Positions 45,234 to 53,366 of a DNA stretch of 64,000 nt are shown here, in pieces. Under the pieces are notes generated by a model. The model was not told where the DNA came from. It searched no databases and saw only the letters and a program-made list of their open reading frames with translations. Both the position numbers and the translations under genes were made by a program. The DNA comes from an uncultured Allosphingosinicella sp. (lineage in GTDB: Bacteria > Pseudomonadota > Alphaproteobacteria > Sphingomonadales > Sphingomonadaceae): contig CAKTCN010000005.1 of NCBI GenBank assembly GCA_934539295.1, positions 1 through 64,000 of the forward strand, in the 5' to 3' direction. The stretch's first letter is position 1; every line of letters starts with the position of its first letter.

Positions 45234-47360
45234 TTATTGCACCCCCATCTCGGTCAGCAGGCGCTGGGCGCCGTCGACCTTGTCCATGGTCCACAGCATG
45301 AAGCGGCTGTCGACATGGATGGTGCGGTTGATGGTGGGATCGTAGGACCAGTCGGCGATCACGCCGTCGAGCGTGCCGTCGAATGCCAGCCCCACGAACT
45401 CCCCGCGCGCGTTGAGCGTGGAGCTGCCCGAATTGCCGTTGGTGATGTCCACCGTGGACATGAAGTCCACGGGCAGCGTGCCCAGCTCCGGCGACGCCCA
45501 GCGGCCGTAATCCTTGGCCTTGATGAGGTCGATCGCGTTCTGCGGTGCGTTGAACTCGCCCTTGCCGCTCTGCTTGGCGACCAGCCCCTCGGCCGTCGTG
45601 AACGGCGTCCAGGCCTGGCCGTCCACCGCCTTGCCCGTCACCTTGCCGTAGGTGAAGCGCAGCGAACCGTTGGCATCCGGATAAAGGGTGCGGCCCTGGC
45701 TTTCCGCAAAGGCGAGCATGCCCTGCATGTAGGTCGACCGCGCCGCCTGCAGCTTGCCCGAACGCTCCTTGGCTTCCGCCTCGCGCTTCAGATCCGCCGG
45801 CGACATGGCGACGGCGAGCTGGATGTACGGGTCGGTGGACGCCTGGAACTCGGCCGGGCTCTTGTTCAGCCAGCCGAGGCGCGTCGGCGTGTCGGCCAGC
45901 TGCGTGTCGGCATAGAGCCGATCCACGCCGATCTCGGCCAGCTTCGCCTCGAACGCCGCGTCGCGCTTGTCGGCGGGCGCCTTGCGATATTCGGTCAGCG
46001 CCTGTTCCAGCAGCACGCGATCAACGCGCGGCACGTAGCGCCGCTCGATCTGGGTCAGCGCCTGCTCGATGGCGAGGCGGTCGCGATCCTGGTAGCCGCT
46101 CTCGCGCTGCGCATTGGGCTTCTGCTGCTCCTGCGACCAGCGATACAGACGGCGTGCCGCGCTCAGCAGCTGCGCACGCGACAAAGTGCCCATGCGGACA
46201 TTGTCGAGCGCGCTCTGGTTCATCTCGGCAACCAGGGCGTCGAGTGCGGCCGCGTCATATTTGCGCGCCCGTGCAGGATCGGCGGCGATCCACGCGCGAT
46301 ATTCGGCCTCCGCCGCATCCTTGCGCGCGCCGAGGCCGATGCGGTCCGCACCAGCCATCTCGCCCAGATACTTCTTCTTGTAATTGTCGGCACCCTGGAT
46401 GATCGACGCGTATTTGATCGTCGCGTCCTGGTCGCCCGCCGTCGCCTTTTGAATCGCATCCGAATAATCGACCAGCATCTGCTGCTGCACCGGGTACATG
46501 GTATCGAAGTTGAACTTGGCCTCGGCCGCCGTGACGAGACGGCTGGTGGTGCCGGGGAAACCGGCGACCATCACGAAGTCATTCTCCTTCACGCCCTCTC
46601 GTGCGACGGGGAGCCAGGCCTTGGGCTTGTAGGGCACGTTGGTCGCAGCGAACGGCGCAGACGAGCCGTCGGGCGCGACATAGGCGCGGTAGAAGCCGAA
46701 ATCGCCGGTGTGGCGCGGCCACATCCAATTGTCGGTATCGCCGCCGAAATTGCCGATCCCGCCGGCCGGCGCATAGACCAGCCGCACGTCCTTGATCTCC
46801 AGCTGCTGCTGCAGAAAATAGGTCGCGCCGCCATAATAAGCGCGCACGTCGCAGCGGCGGCTCGGCTGCTTCTCGCAGGCCGCGATCAGGTCCTTGCGGT
46901 TCGACTCCATGCGCTCGTAGCGCTGCGTGCCCGACAGCTTCGACGTGACGCCCTTGTTCATCGCCGTCGTGACGTCGCGCAGATCCTCGATCACATAGAT
47001 GCGGCTGCCCGGGGCGGCGGGGAGCTCGTCGGCGAGGCCGGCGGCAAGGAAGCCGTCGGTGAGGTAATCCTGGCCGGGCTTCGAATTATACTGGATCGAA
47101 CCATAGACGCAGTGATGGTTGGTCGCCACCAGACCCTGCGGGCTCAGGAACGCAGCCGAGCAGCCGCCGAGCGACGCGATCGCGTTCATCGGCGCCTTCT
47201 GGAGATCGGCCAGCGTGGTCGGATCGATCTGGAGGCCCTTGGCGCGCAGCGTCTCGGCCAGTTGCGGCGTCTGTCGCGGAAGCCACATGCCTTCGTCGGC
47301 CTGTGCCTGGGTGGCAAGAAGGAAAGCAAGCGTGGCGAAACCGGCCGTGTGGAGCTTCAT
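45234..47360 (-). CDS. S46 family dipeptidyl-peptidase (DPP7/DPP11-like)
   Basis: Periplasmic serine peptidase releasing dipeptides from oligopeptide N-termini. The 708-residue protein has a signal peptide (about 1-21), the catalytic His in TNHHC, the catalytic Asp region GGDTDNWMWPRHTGDF and the Ser in NGNSGSS. The residue after LAFD is Gly (FDG), as in DPP7-type enzymes preferring hydrophobic P1 residues, whereas DPP11 has Arg there; the specificity is thus probably DPP7-like. A member of a family better known from Bacteroidetes and Xanthomonadaceae. Probably its own transcription unit. Confidence 0.93.
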   Translation of the reverse strand: MKLHTAGFATLAFLLATQAQADEGMWLPRQTPQLAETLRAKGLQIDPTTLADLQKAPMNAIASLGGCSAAFLSPQGLVATNHHCVYGSIQYNSKPGQDYLTDGFLAAGLADELPAAPGSRIYVIEDLRDVTTAMNKGVTSKLSGTQRYERMESNRKDLIAACEKQPSRRCDVRAYYGGATYFLQQQLEIKDVRLVYAPAGGIGNFGGDTDNWMWPRHTGDFGFYRAYVAPDGSSAPFAATNVPYKPKAWLPVAREGVKENDFVMVAGFPGTTSRLVTAAEAKFNFDTMYPVQQQMLVDYSDAIQKATAGDQDATIKYASIIQGADNYKKKYLGEMAGADRIGLGARKDAAEAEYRAWIAADPARARKYDAAALDALVAEMNQSALDNVRMGTLSRAQLLSAARRLYRWSQEQQKPNAQRESGYQDRDRLAIEQALTQIERRYVPRVDRVLLEQALTEYRKAPADKRDAAFEAKLAEIGVDRLYADTQLADTPTRLGWLNKSPAEFQASTDPYIQLAVAMSPADLKREAEAKERSGKLQAARSTYMQGMLAFAESQGRTLYPDANGSLRFTYGKVTGKAVDGQAWTPFTTAEGLVAKQSGKGEFNAPQNAIDLIKAKDYGRWASPELGTLPVDFMSTVDITNGNSGSSTLNARGEFVGLAFDGTLDGVIADWSYDPTINRTIHVDSRFMLWTMDKVDGAQRLLTEMGVQ

Positions 47361-47451
47361 ATATGTCCCGATCAGAAGGATTGATTGCGCGAAGGGCTAA
47401 TGATCTTCGTTGCTTAGCGCAACGGGTGTGACACGGCACTGAACACGTCCC

Positions 47452-47534
47452 CGTCATTCCCGCGAAAGCGAGAATCCAGCTTCTTTCTGTCGCCGCCGTG
47501 CCGTAGCTGGACTCCCGCTTTCGCGGGAGTGACG
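47452..47534. repeat. Palindromic repeat (CGTCATTCCCGCGAAAGCG type)
   Basis: Arms CCGTCATTCCCGCGAAAGCG and CGCTTTCGCGGGAGTGACGG with AATCCAGCT/AGCTGGACT flanks. Copy of the element at 45141. Upstream of the nucleotidyltransferase gene. Confidence 0.85.
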
Positions 47535-47557
47535 GAAGAGGGTGTCGGGGGCATGTG

Positions 47558-47583
47558 GGAACACACCCGCCCCACCCGCCGTT
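47558..47583 (+). promoter_or_regulatory. Sigma-EcfG-like promoter box (GGAAC-N17-CGTT)
   Basis: GGAAC at 47558-47562 and CGTT at 47580-47583, spaced by 17 bases, match the general stress sigma factor (EcfG) consensus of alphaproteobacteria. If used, the start of transcription lies only a few bases before the ATG at 47595, where I see no ribosome-binding site, so the mRNA would be nearly leaderless. One chance match in this window is expected, so the site is a candidate only. Confidence 0.4.
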
Positions 47584-47594
47584 TCGGCTTTCCC

Positions 47595-48383
47595 ATGAGC
47601 GATCTTCAAGTCCTGGACGCCTCGTCCTTCGAACCACCGCCCGAGGCCGTGGACTTCTATGTCGAAAGCCTGCGGCTGCTGAAGGAATCGGGTGTCCCGT
47701 TCCTGCTGTCCGGCACCTATGCCCTGTCCTGCTTCACCGGCATCGTTCGGCCGACCAAGGACCTGGACGTATTCTGCAAGCCGAGCGACGCCCCCAAGAT
47801 CCTCGCCTTCTTCAAGAGCCATGGCTACGAGATCGAGGTCGAGGACGAACGCTGGATCGGCAAGGTCTGGCAGGGCGAGAATTTCTTCGACGTCATCTTC
47901 AACATCTCGTCGGCCAGCATCCCGATCACCGACGAATGGTTCCAGAACGTCTATGAGGCCGAGGTCTACGGCACCTGCGTGCGCATCACGCCGCCGACCG
48001 AGTTCGTCCTGTCCAAGGTCTTCCTGCAGACCCGCTACCGCTATGACGGCGCCGACGTCGCTCATGTCATCCTCAAGAAGCATGACGAGATCGACTGGCA
48101 GCGGCTGCTGAACGCGATGGAGCTCTACTGGGAGGTTCTGCTGATACAGATCCTCAACTTCCGCTTCATCTACCCGACCGAGCGCGACCTGATCCCGCGC
48201 TGGTTGTTCGACGAACTGGTCGATCGCATCCGCGCCCAGGCCGAGCTTCCGCCCGCGGGCATCCCGATCTGCCGCGGACGCCTGCTCAGCCCTACCGACT
48301 TCGTGGTGGACGTGAGCGAATGGGGCTTCGCCGATGTCGTAGGCAAGGGAATCAACGAGAAGCATGAGCGACCAAAACACTGA
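47595..48383 (+). CDS. Nucleotidyltransferase-fold protein
   Basis: A 262-residue protein with the pol-beta-like nucleotidyltransferase signature: LLSGTYALSCFTGIV (GS/GT helix), the metal-binding KDLDVF pair of Asp, and a third acidic residue in NFFDVIFN. The C-terminal half is alpha-helical (PPTEFVLSKVFLQTRYRYDG and the DWQRLLNAME stretch). It resembles the uncharacterised NTP_transf/DUF2204-type proteins; no named function. The stop overlaps the next gene by 20 bases. No clear ribosome-binding site. Confidence 0.75.
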   Translation: MSDLQVLDASSFEPPPEAVDFYVESLRLLKESGVPFLLSGTYALSCFTGIVRPTKDLDVFCKPSDAPKILAFFKSHGYEIEVEDERWIGKVWQGENFFDVIFNISSASIPITDEWFQNVYEAEVYGTCVRITPPTEFVLSKVFLQTRYRYDGADVAHVILKKHDEIDWQRLLNAMELYWEVLLIQILNFRFIYPTERDLIPRWLFDELVDRIRAQAELPPAGIPICRGRLLSPTDFVVDVSEWGFADVVGKGINEKHERPKH

Positions 48384-49104
48384 AGCCGGCGGCCCGATCA
48401 CCGTGGCCGCGATCGGAGACCTCCATGTCGGCGAAAGCGGCGATCGTCGCTACCGCGACCTGTTCGCCGAAATCTCCGAAGTGGCCGATGTGCTGGCACT
48501 GGCCGGCGATCTCACCAACTTCGGCAAGACGACCGAGATGGACTTCCTGGTCGAGGACCTGAAGGCGCTCACCATCCCGTGCGTGGCCGTGCTCGGCAAT
48601 CACGATTATGAATGCGGGCAGCCGGACAAGGTGGTCGAGATGCTGCAGGGCGCGGGCGTCAAGGTGCTCGACGAGCAAGCGGTGGTGATCGAAGGCGTCG
48701 GCTTTGCGGGCGTAAAGGGCTTCGTCGGCGGCTTCGGCCGCGGCGAACTCGGCGCGTTCGGCGAGGATGCGATCAAGGTCTTCGTGGACGAAAGCATCAA
48801 CGAGGCGCGCAAGCTGGAGAACCAGCTGCGCACCCTACGCACCGACCGCGTGATGGCGGTGCTCCATTATGCGCCCATCGCCGAGACGGTCAAGGGCGAG
48901 CCCAAGGAGATCTTCCCCTTCCTAGGCTCCTCGCGCCTCGCCGATGCGGTCGACCGGTTCGAGAATGTGAAAGCGGTGGTCCACGGCCACGCCCACCGCG
49001 GCGCATTTCGCGGCCAGACGTTGCGCGGCATCCCGGTCTACAACGTCGCCCAGTTCGTGGTGCAGGAAGAAATCGGCCGCCCCTACGCACTGATCGAAAT
49101 ATAA
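48364..49104 (+). CDS. Calcineurin-like metallophosphoesterase
   Basis: A 246-residue phosphoesterase with the dinuclear metal motifs in order: AAIGDLHVG, ALAGDLTNFG, VLGNHDYE, VLHYAP and VVHGHAHRG. Similar to YfcE/Mpp-type cytosolic phosphodiesterases. Start ATG at 48364, lying inside the preceding gene (20-base overlap), so the two are read as one unit. Substrate unknown. A repeat follows directly. Confidence 0.85.
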   Translation: MSDQNTEAGGPITVAAIGDLHVGESGDRRYRDLFAEISEVADVLALAGDLTNFGKTTEMDFLVEDLKALTIPCVAVLGNHDYECGQPDKVVEMLQGAGVKVLDEQAVVIEGVGFAGVKGFVGGFGRGELGAFGEDAIKVFVDESINEARKLENQLRTLRTDRVMAVLHYAPIAETVKGEPKEIFPFLGSSRLADAVDRFENVKAVVHGHAHRGAFRGQTLRGIPVYNVAQFVVQEEIGRPYALIEI

Positions 49105-49254
49105 AGCCCCTCTCCCCTTGCGGGAGAGGGAGGGGCCCGCCGCGAAGCGGTGGGAGGGTGAGGGGAATGCGTCAGAAGCTATCCTCGCAAACCCCATCCC
49201 CTCACCCCGCTCAGCTTCGCTGAGTCGCCCTCTCCCGCAAGGGGAGAGGGGGCT
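49105..49254. repeat. Composite palindromic repeat (CTCCCCTTGCGGGAGAGGG type)
   Basis: About 150 bases with outer arms CCCCTCTCCCCTTGCGGGAG and CCCTCTCCCGCAAGGGGAGA and inner arms CCCGCCGCGAAGCGGTGGGA and CCGCTCAGCTTCGCTGAGTC. It ends at, or overlaps by two bases, the stop codon of the Lrp-family gene. Confidence 0.85.
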
Positions 49255-49711
49255 ACAGCCCAGCCAACGGAAACGCCGTGGTGCTCTTCACCCGCTCCAT
49301 CGCGAACAACGACGTGACGTTCTTGAGCGGCACGGTGGCGATGAGCTTGCGGTAGAAATCGTCGAACGCGGCCATGTCCTTCACCGCGACGCGCAGCAGG
49401 TAATCGGTCTCGCCGGCCATGCGGTAGACCTCCATCACCTCGGGCCAGCCTGCCGTCGCCTCGGCGAAGTTCGACAGCCACTCGACGCTATGGTCGCCGG
49501 TCTCGATCGACACGAACACGGTCAGCCCCACACCGACCGACACCGGATCGAGGATCGCCACCGTGCGCTGAATAACGCCCGCTTGCTCCAGCTTCTGAAT
49601 GCGGCGCCAGCACGGCGTCTGCGACAGGTTCACCCGCTTGGCGATCTCCGCGACCGGCAGCGACGCATCCTCCTGAAGGATGCTCAATATCTTGAGGTCG
49701 GTCGTGTCCAT
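49253..49711 (-). CDS. Lrp/AsnC family transcriptional regulator
   Basis: A 152-residue DNA-binding regulator responding to amino acids. N-terminal HTH (LKILSILQEDASLPVAEIAK with RVNLSQTPCWRRIQKLEQAG) and a C-terminal RAM ligand-binding domain (VMEVYRMAGETDYLLRVAVK). ATG at 49711. Target gene not apparent: the neighbouring genes on either side are unrelated and repeats separate them. Confidence 0.92.
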   Translation of the reverse strand: MDTTDLKILSILQEDASLPVAEIAKRVNLSQTPCWRRIQKLEQAGVIQRTVAILDPVSVGVGLTVFVSIETGDHSVEWLSNFAEATAGWPEVMEVYRMAGETDYLLRVAVKDMAAFDDFYRKLIATVPLKNVTSLFAMERVKSTTAFPLAGL

Positions 49712-49919
49712 CGCTCTTCCGCTCGGTCTTGGAAGATTATGCCAATAGCATGGCGGATGGGGGAATGTTCAACCGAAAAGGAGTGGGCTCCGCGACCGAG
49801 GGAGTAGAAGCTGGCTGCGGAGCCCTGAGCGAAGCGCTTCGCCTGATCCTTGTCTAGCGGCTGGCGGCCGGGAACGGCATAGCCCGACCGGCCAAAGCCT
49901 CTTCTACTTTCGATAGAGT

Positions 49920-50255
49920 TCAGGCCGCGACATAGACGAAGGCCGTCCTCCCGGAGCGCAGCTGCACCGATATGCGGGCATAAGCCGACGTCTCATAGGT
50001 ATCGGCGGCCGCAAGCTCCTCGGCGCTGAGCACGAACACCATGCCCTCGACCGGCGGTGCGGAGCGATCGGAGATCAGGATTGGGTGAATATCCGAACCG
50101 CTCTCCTCCACCACATCGGGGTCGTCGATCCGCACGGTGGAAAGCGCATAGCCGAGCAGCGCATCCGGCTCGCCATGGAGGCGTCGGCCGAAATTGGCGA
50201 TCTGCACCTCCTCCTGCCGCAAGGTGCCGTAGGAGAAGAGGAGGTGGGTCGTCAT
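49920..50255 (-). CDS. AIG2/gamma-glutamylcyclotransferase-like protein
   Basis: A 111-residue protein of the AIG2/GGCT fold: LLFSYGTLRQEEVQIANFGR is the signature, and VEGMVFVLSAEELAAADTYE holds the conserved acidic residue. Family members remove gamma-glutamyl groups or are structural only. The ATG at 50255 follows GTGGAGCGG; a GTG three codons upstream is the alternative. Confidence 0.82.
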   Translation of the reverse strand: MTTHLLFSYGTLRQEEVQIANFGRRLHGEPDALLGYALSTVRIDDPDVVEESGSDIHPILISDRSAPPVEGMVFVLSAEELAAADTYETSAYARISVQLRSGRTAFVYVAA

Positions 50256-50323
50256 CCGCTCCACTTACCGGCTCGCGTCCCGGGAAGTCGAGATGGAGTT
50301 CGCCACAGCTCTTCCAACCCCAA

Positions 50324-50408
50324 CCGTTCGGGCTGAGCTAGTCGAAGCCCTGCCCTTCCTTTCAGCCATGAAGAAAGGACAGGGCTTCGACAGGCTCAGC
50401 CCAGACGG
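50324..50408. repeat. Palindromic repeat (CCGTTCGGGCTGAGC...TCGAAGCCCTG type)
   Basis: Arms CCGTTCGGGCTGAGCTAGTC plus GAAGCCCTGCCCTTCC against GGACAGGGCTTCGACAGGCT plus CAGCCCAGACGG. Distinct family. Between the AIG2-like gene and the acyl-CoA dehydrogenase gene. Confidence 0.75.
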
Positions 50409-50430
50409 CGGAGGAGGGCAAAGGAAGCGC

Positions 50431-52227
50431 TTAGAAAGCCTCCATTGGCAGCGCCATCATCGACTCGGCGCCCGATTCCAGCTTGCGCCGCAGCGCGCCG
50501 GCTTCCGGCATGATCCGCTCCGCGAAGAAGCGTGCGGTGACCAGCTTCGCTTCGTGGAAGCCCGCATCGTCGCTACCCTGTTCCAGCAGCGCCGCGCTGG
50601 CGCTCGCCATGCGCAGCCACATCAGGCCGACGGCGACGATGCCCGTCAGGTGCATGTAGGGCACACTCGCCGCACCCGCATTGTTGGGGTTGGCCATGCC
50701 GTTCTGCATCAGCCACATGGTCGCTGTCTGGAGTTCGCCATTCGCCCGCTCGAGACCGGCGGCGATCTCCTTCAGGCGCTTATTGTCCTTGGCCGCGTTC
50801 ACCTCGTTCGTGACGATCTCGAAGAAGGCACGGATTGCGCGGCCGCCATCCTTGGCGAGCTTGCGGCCGACCAGATCGAGCGCCTGAACGCCGTTGGTGC
50901 CCTCGTAGATCTGGGCGATCCGGGCGTCGCGGACATATTGCTCCATCCCCCATTCGCGAATGTACCCGTGACCACCATAGACCTGCTGCGCATTGACGGC
51001 GACCTCGAAACCCTTGTCGGTCAGATACCCCTTGATGACCGGGGTCAGCAGCGAGATGAGGTCGTCGGCCATCTGCCGCTCCTCCTCGGTCGCCGCCTTG
51101 CGGGCGAGATCGACCTGCAGCGCGCCCCACAGGATCAGCGCACGGCCACCCTCATTATAGGCCTTGCCTTCCATCAGCATGCGGCGGACGTCGGGGTGGA
51201 CGAACAACGTGTCCGCCTTGGCGTCGGGATCGCGCTGGTCGGGGACGAGAGCCCTGCCCTGCCGCCGGTCCTTGGCGTATTGAACGGCATTCTGATACGC
51301 GATCTCGCCCTGCGCGAGGCCCTGCAGTCCAACGCCCAGGCGCGCGGCGTTCATCATGATGAACATGGCGGCCAGGCCCTTCTCCGCCTCCCCGACCAGA
51401 TAACCGGTCGCGCCGTCATAGTTCATGACGCAGGTCGAATTGGCGTGAATGCCCATCTTGTGCTCGATCGAGCCGCAGGTGACGCTGTTGCGGGCACCCA
51501 GCGAACCGTCCTCGTTGACCAGGAACTTGGGCACGATGAACAGCGAGATACCCTTCACATTGTCCGGTGCCCCGGCGATCTTGGCGAGCACCAGGTGGAT
51601 GATGTTCTCGGACAGGTCATGCTCGCCCGCCGAGATGAAGATCTTGGTGCCGGTGACGGCATAGCTGCCGTCCGGATTGGGATCGGCCTTCGTGCGGATA
51701 AGGCCCAGGTCCGTGCCACAATGCGGCTCGGTAAGGTTCATGGTGCCCGTCCACTTGCCGGACAGCATGTTCGGAACGTAGGTCGCCTTCTGCTCGTCTG
51801 ATCCCTTGACCAGGATCGACGCGATCGCGCCCTGGGTCAGGCCGTTATACATCTCGAAACTGTGATTGGCCGAGCAGAGATATTCGGACACCGCCGTCGA
51901 CACGACGTGCGGCAGCCCCTGGCCGCCAAACTCTTCCGGGCCCGAAAGCGTGGTCCAGCCATTGGCGACGAACTGCTCCCACGCTTCCTTGAAGCCGGCA
52001 GGCGTGGTGACCGATCCGTCGTCGTGGCGAACGCAACCTTCCTCGTCCCCGCTGCGGTTGAGCGGAAACAGCACTTCCTCGCAAAAGCGCCCAGCTTCGC
52101 CCAGTACCGCCTCGATCATGTCGGGCGTGGCATTCTCGAAGCCGGGCAGGTTCGAGAAGCGCTCGAGCCCGATGACATGATCGAAGATGTACCGCGTATC
52201 GCGGACGGGGGCGCTGTAGATCGGCAT
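50431..52227 (-). CDS. Acyl-CoA dehydrogenase (DmdC/long C-terminal type)
   Basis: FAD-dependent dehydrogenation of an acyl-CoA. The 598-residue enzyme has the usual domains: [16 protein letters not shown] for FAD binding, [13 protein letters not shown] for the catalytic and FAD-binding C-terminal site, and a longer C-terminal extension as in 3-methylmercaptopropionyl-CoA dehydrogenase-like proteins. The N-terminal [19 protein letters not shown] is characteristic of this group in sphingomonads. The MerR regulator is 16 bases upstream on the same strand. Substrate is not determinable; a medium-chain or branched acyl-CoA is plausible. Confidence 0.92.
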   Translation of the reverse strand: MPIYSAPVRDTRYIFDHVIGLERFSNLPGFENATPDMIEAVLGEAGRFCEEVLFPLNRSGDEEGCVRHDDGSVTTPAGFKEAWEQFVANGWTTLSGPEEFGGQGLPHVVSTAVSEYLCSANHSFEMYNGLTQGAIASILVKGSDEQKATYVPNMLSGKWTGTMNLTEPHCGTDLGLIRTKADPNPDGSYAVTGTKIFISAGEHDLSENIIHLVLAKIAGAPDNVKGISLFIVPKFLVNEDGSLGARNSVTCGSIEHKMGIHANSTCVMNYDGATGYLVGEAEKGLAAMFIMMNAARLGVGLQGLAQGEIAYQNAVQYAKDRRQGRALVPDQRDPDAKADTLFVHPDVRRMLMEGKAYNEGGRALILWGALQVDLARKAATEEERQMADDLISLLTPVIKGYLTDKGFEVAVNAQQVYGGHGYIREWGMEQYVRDARIAQIYEGTNGVQALDLVGRKLAKDGGRAIRAFFEIVTNEVNAAKDNKRLKEIAAGLERANGELQTATMWLMQNGMANPNNAGAASVPYMHLTGIVAVGLMWLRMASASAALLEQGSDDAGFHEAKLVTARFFAERIMPEAGALRRKLESGAESMMALPMEAF

Positions 52228-52243
52228 GGTAACTCCTAAAGGC

Positions 52244-52669
52244 TTATTTTCCGGCGCTGCTGTCCGCCTGACGAACCTGCTCGATGAACTCCTCGAGTTC
52301 GGCGATGGCGGCGTCGATATCGACCTTCTGCTTCTTCAGCAGATCGACCCGCGTCTGGCATTTCTCGATCGTGACGCGGCGCTGCTGGCTGCGATTGTCG
52401 CCAAGGTCGTAGAGGTCGATCATCTCGCGAATGTCGGCGAGGCTGAAGCCCACGCGCTTGCCGCGCAGGATCCAGGCAAGCCGCGCCCGGTCGCGCCACG
52501 AATAGATGCGGGCAAGGCCGACACGCTGCGGCGCGATCAGCCCCTCATCCTCGTAGAAGCGAAGCGCGCGCGCGGTGACGCCGAACTCCTCGCACAGGTC
52601 GGAGATCGAATAGGTCTGGGTGCTGTGTTCCGAATGGTGGAAGTCGGAATGAAGCGCGGACTGTGGCAT
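52244..52669 (-). CDS. MerR family transcriptional regulator (LiuR/AcdR-like)
   Basis: A 141-residue regulator: HTH with [20 protein letters not shown] plus EDEGLIAP typical of MerR, followed by the coiled-coil dimerisation helix ending [20 protein letters not shown]. It resembles regulators of branched-chain amino acid and fatty acid oxidation (LiuR-type). The palindrome TTTACGT-TC-ACGTAAA lies 15 bases upstream of its ATG, matching the known LiuR-type box TTTACG..CGTAAA. It very likely controls itself and the adjacent dehydrogenase. Confidence 0.86.
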   Translation of the reverse strand: MPQSALHSDFHHSEHSTQTYSISDLCEEFGVTARALRFYEDEGLIAPQRVGLARIYSWRDRARLAWILRGKRVGFSLADIREMIDLYDLGDNRSQQRRVTIEKCQTRVDLLKKQKVDIDAAIAELEEFIEQVRQADSSAGK

Positions 52670-52683
52670 GTCCGTTTTGCTAG

Positions 52684-52699
52684 TTTACGTTCACGTAAA
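52684..52699. promoter_or_regulatory. MerR-family operator palindrome
   Basis: Perfect 16-base palindrome TTTACGTTCACGTAAA, directly after a TTGACC -35-like box (read on the minus strand, 52705-52700). The position between -35 and -10 is where MerR proteins bind. Supports autoregulation of the MerR-acyl-CoA dehydrogenase unit. Confidence 0.65.
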
Positions 52700-52701
52700 G
52701 G

Positions 52702-53196
52702 TCAAGGGCGTGACGGTGCGGCAAGGCCGGCGCAAAGCGCCTCCCCAACCGGATCTATCGCCTTCATAGCATCCTGTCGGCTGCTGCCCTTCTTGTCGAA
52801 GCTGAGGCCGGCAAGGGTCGCGCCCGTGCTGCAATAATAAGCACAGCTCTCCGGAACGGCGGCAGGCAGGATCACGCGTCCCCCGTCGACACGCGCATCC
52901 AGCGTGCATGGCTGGTCGCCGCTCATGGTCAGGCGCAAGTCATTGGCTTGGCGCTCTGCCGTGCCGCTTCCCGCACAGCTGTTCGCCCCACGCACGACGA
53001 TGCCGAAAGCCGCTCGATCGGGCGCATCGCTGACCATGCAGATTTGGTTGGGCTGAAGAGAGGCACCACCTTCGTAAAGGCCCGTGAGCGTGGACAGGTC
53101 GACCTTTCCGGATCTCTTGGCCGGCGACGCGTTGTTGCCGCCTGCATCGGCGCCGCATCCTGTAACCAGCACCAGCGCCAGGAGAATATGCCGCAT
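52702..53196 (-). CDS. Hypothetical lipoprotein
   Basis: A 164-residue protein with a short lipoprotein signal peptide and lipobox LVTGC (Cys at about 14). The mature part has paired Cys residues (NQICMVSD, GANSCAGSG, QPCTLDAR, ESCAYYCSTG), suggesting disulfides in the periplasm, and a segment SGDQPCTLDARVDGGRVILP of alternating strands. No named family recognised; function unknown. The neighbours (MerR operator at 52684 and purF) do not inform. Confidence 0.7.
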   Translation of the reverse strand: MRHILLALVLVTGCGADAGGNNASPAKRSGKVDLSTLTGLYEGGASLQPNQICMVSDAPDRAAFGIVVRGANSCAGSGTAERQANDLRLTMSGDQPCTLDARVDGGRVILPAAVPESCAYYCSTGATLAGLSFDKKGSSRQDAMKAIDPVGEALCAGLAAPSRP

Positions 53197-53366
53197 TGCC
53201 CCTCACTAAAGTATTTTGCCCAAGAATGCTGGCAGCCACCAAAAGTTCAGGCAAGCGCGGGCAAAGCGCGACGAACGCATTTTCGCCCATCTTCCGTGAC
53301 AATGGGGAGACAAACCGGAAGTGCGTTCCTATATGCGGCGCGCGGGCAAGCACGGGCGGGATGAGC

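Noticed and set aside
45219..47384. 721-codon open frame on the + strand, opposite the S46 peptidase gene
   Set aside because: Antisense shadow: the minus-strand protein has a signal peptide and all catalytic residues; the + frame is Arg/His-rich with no recognisable domain.
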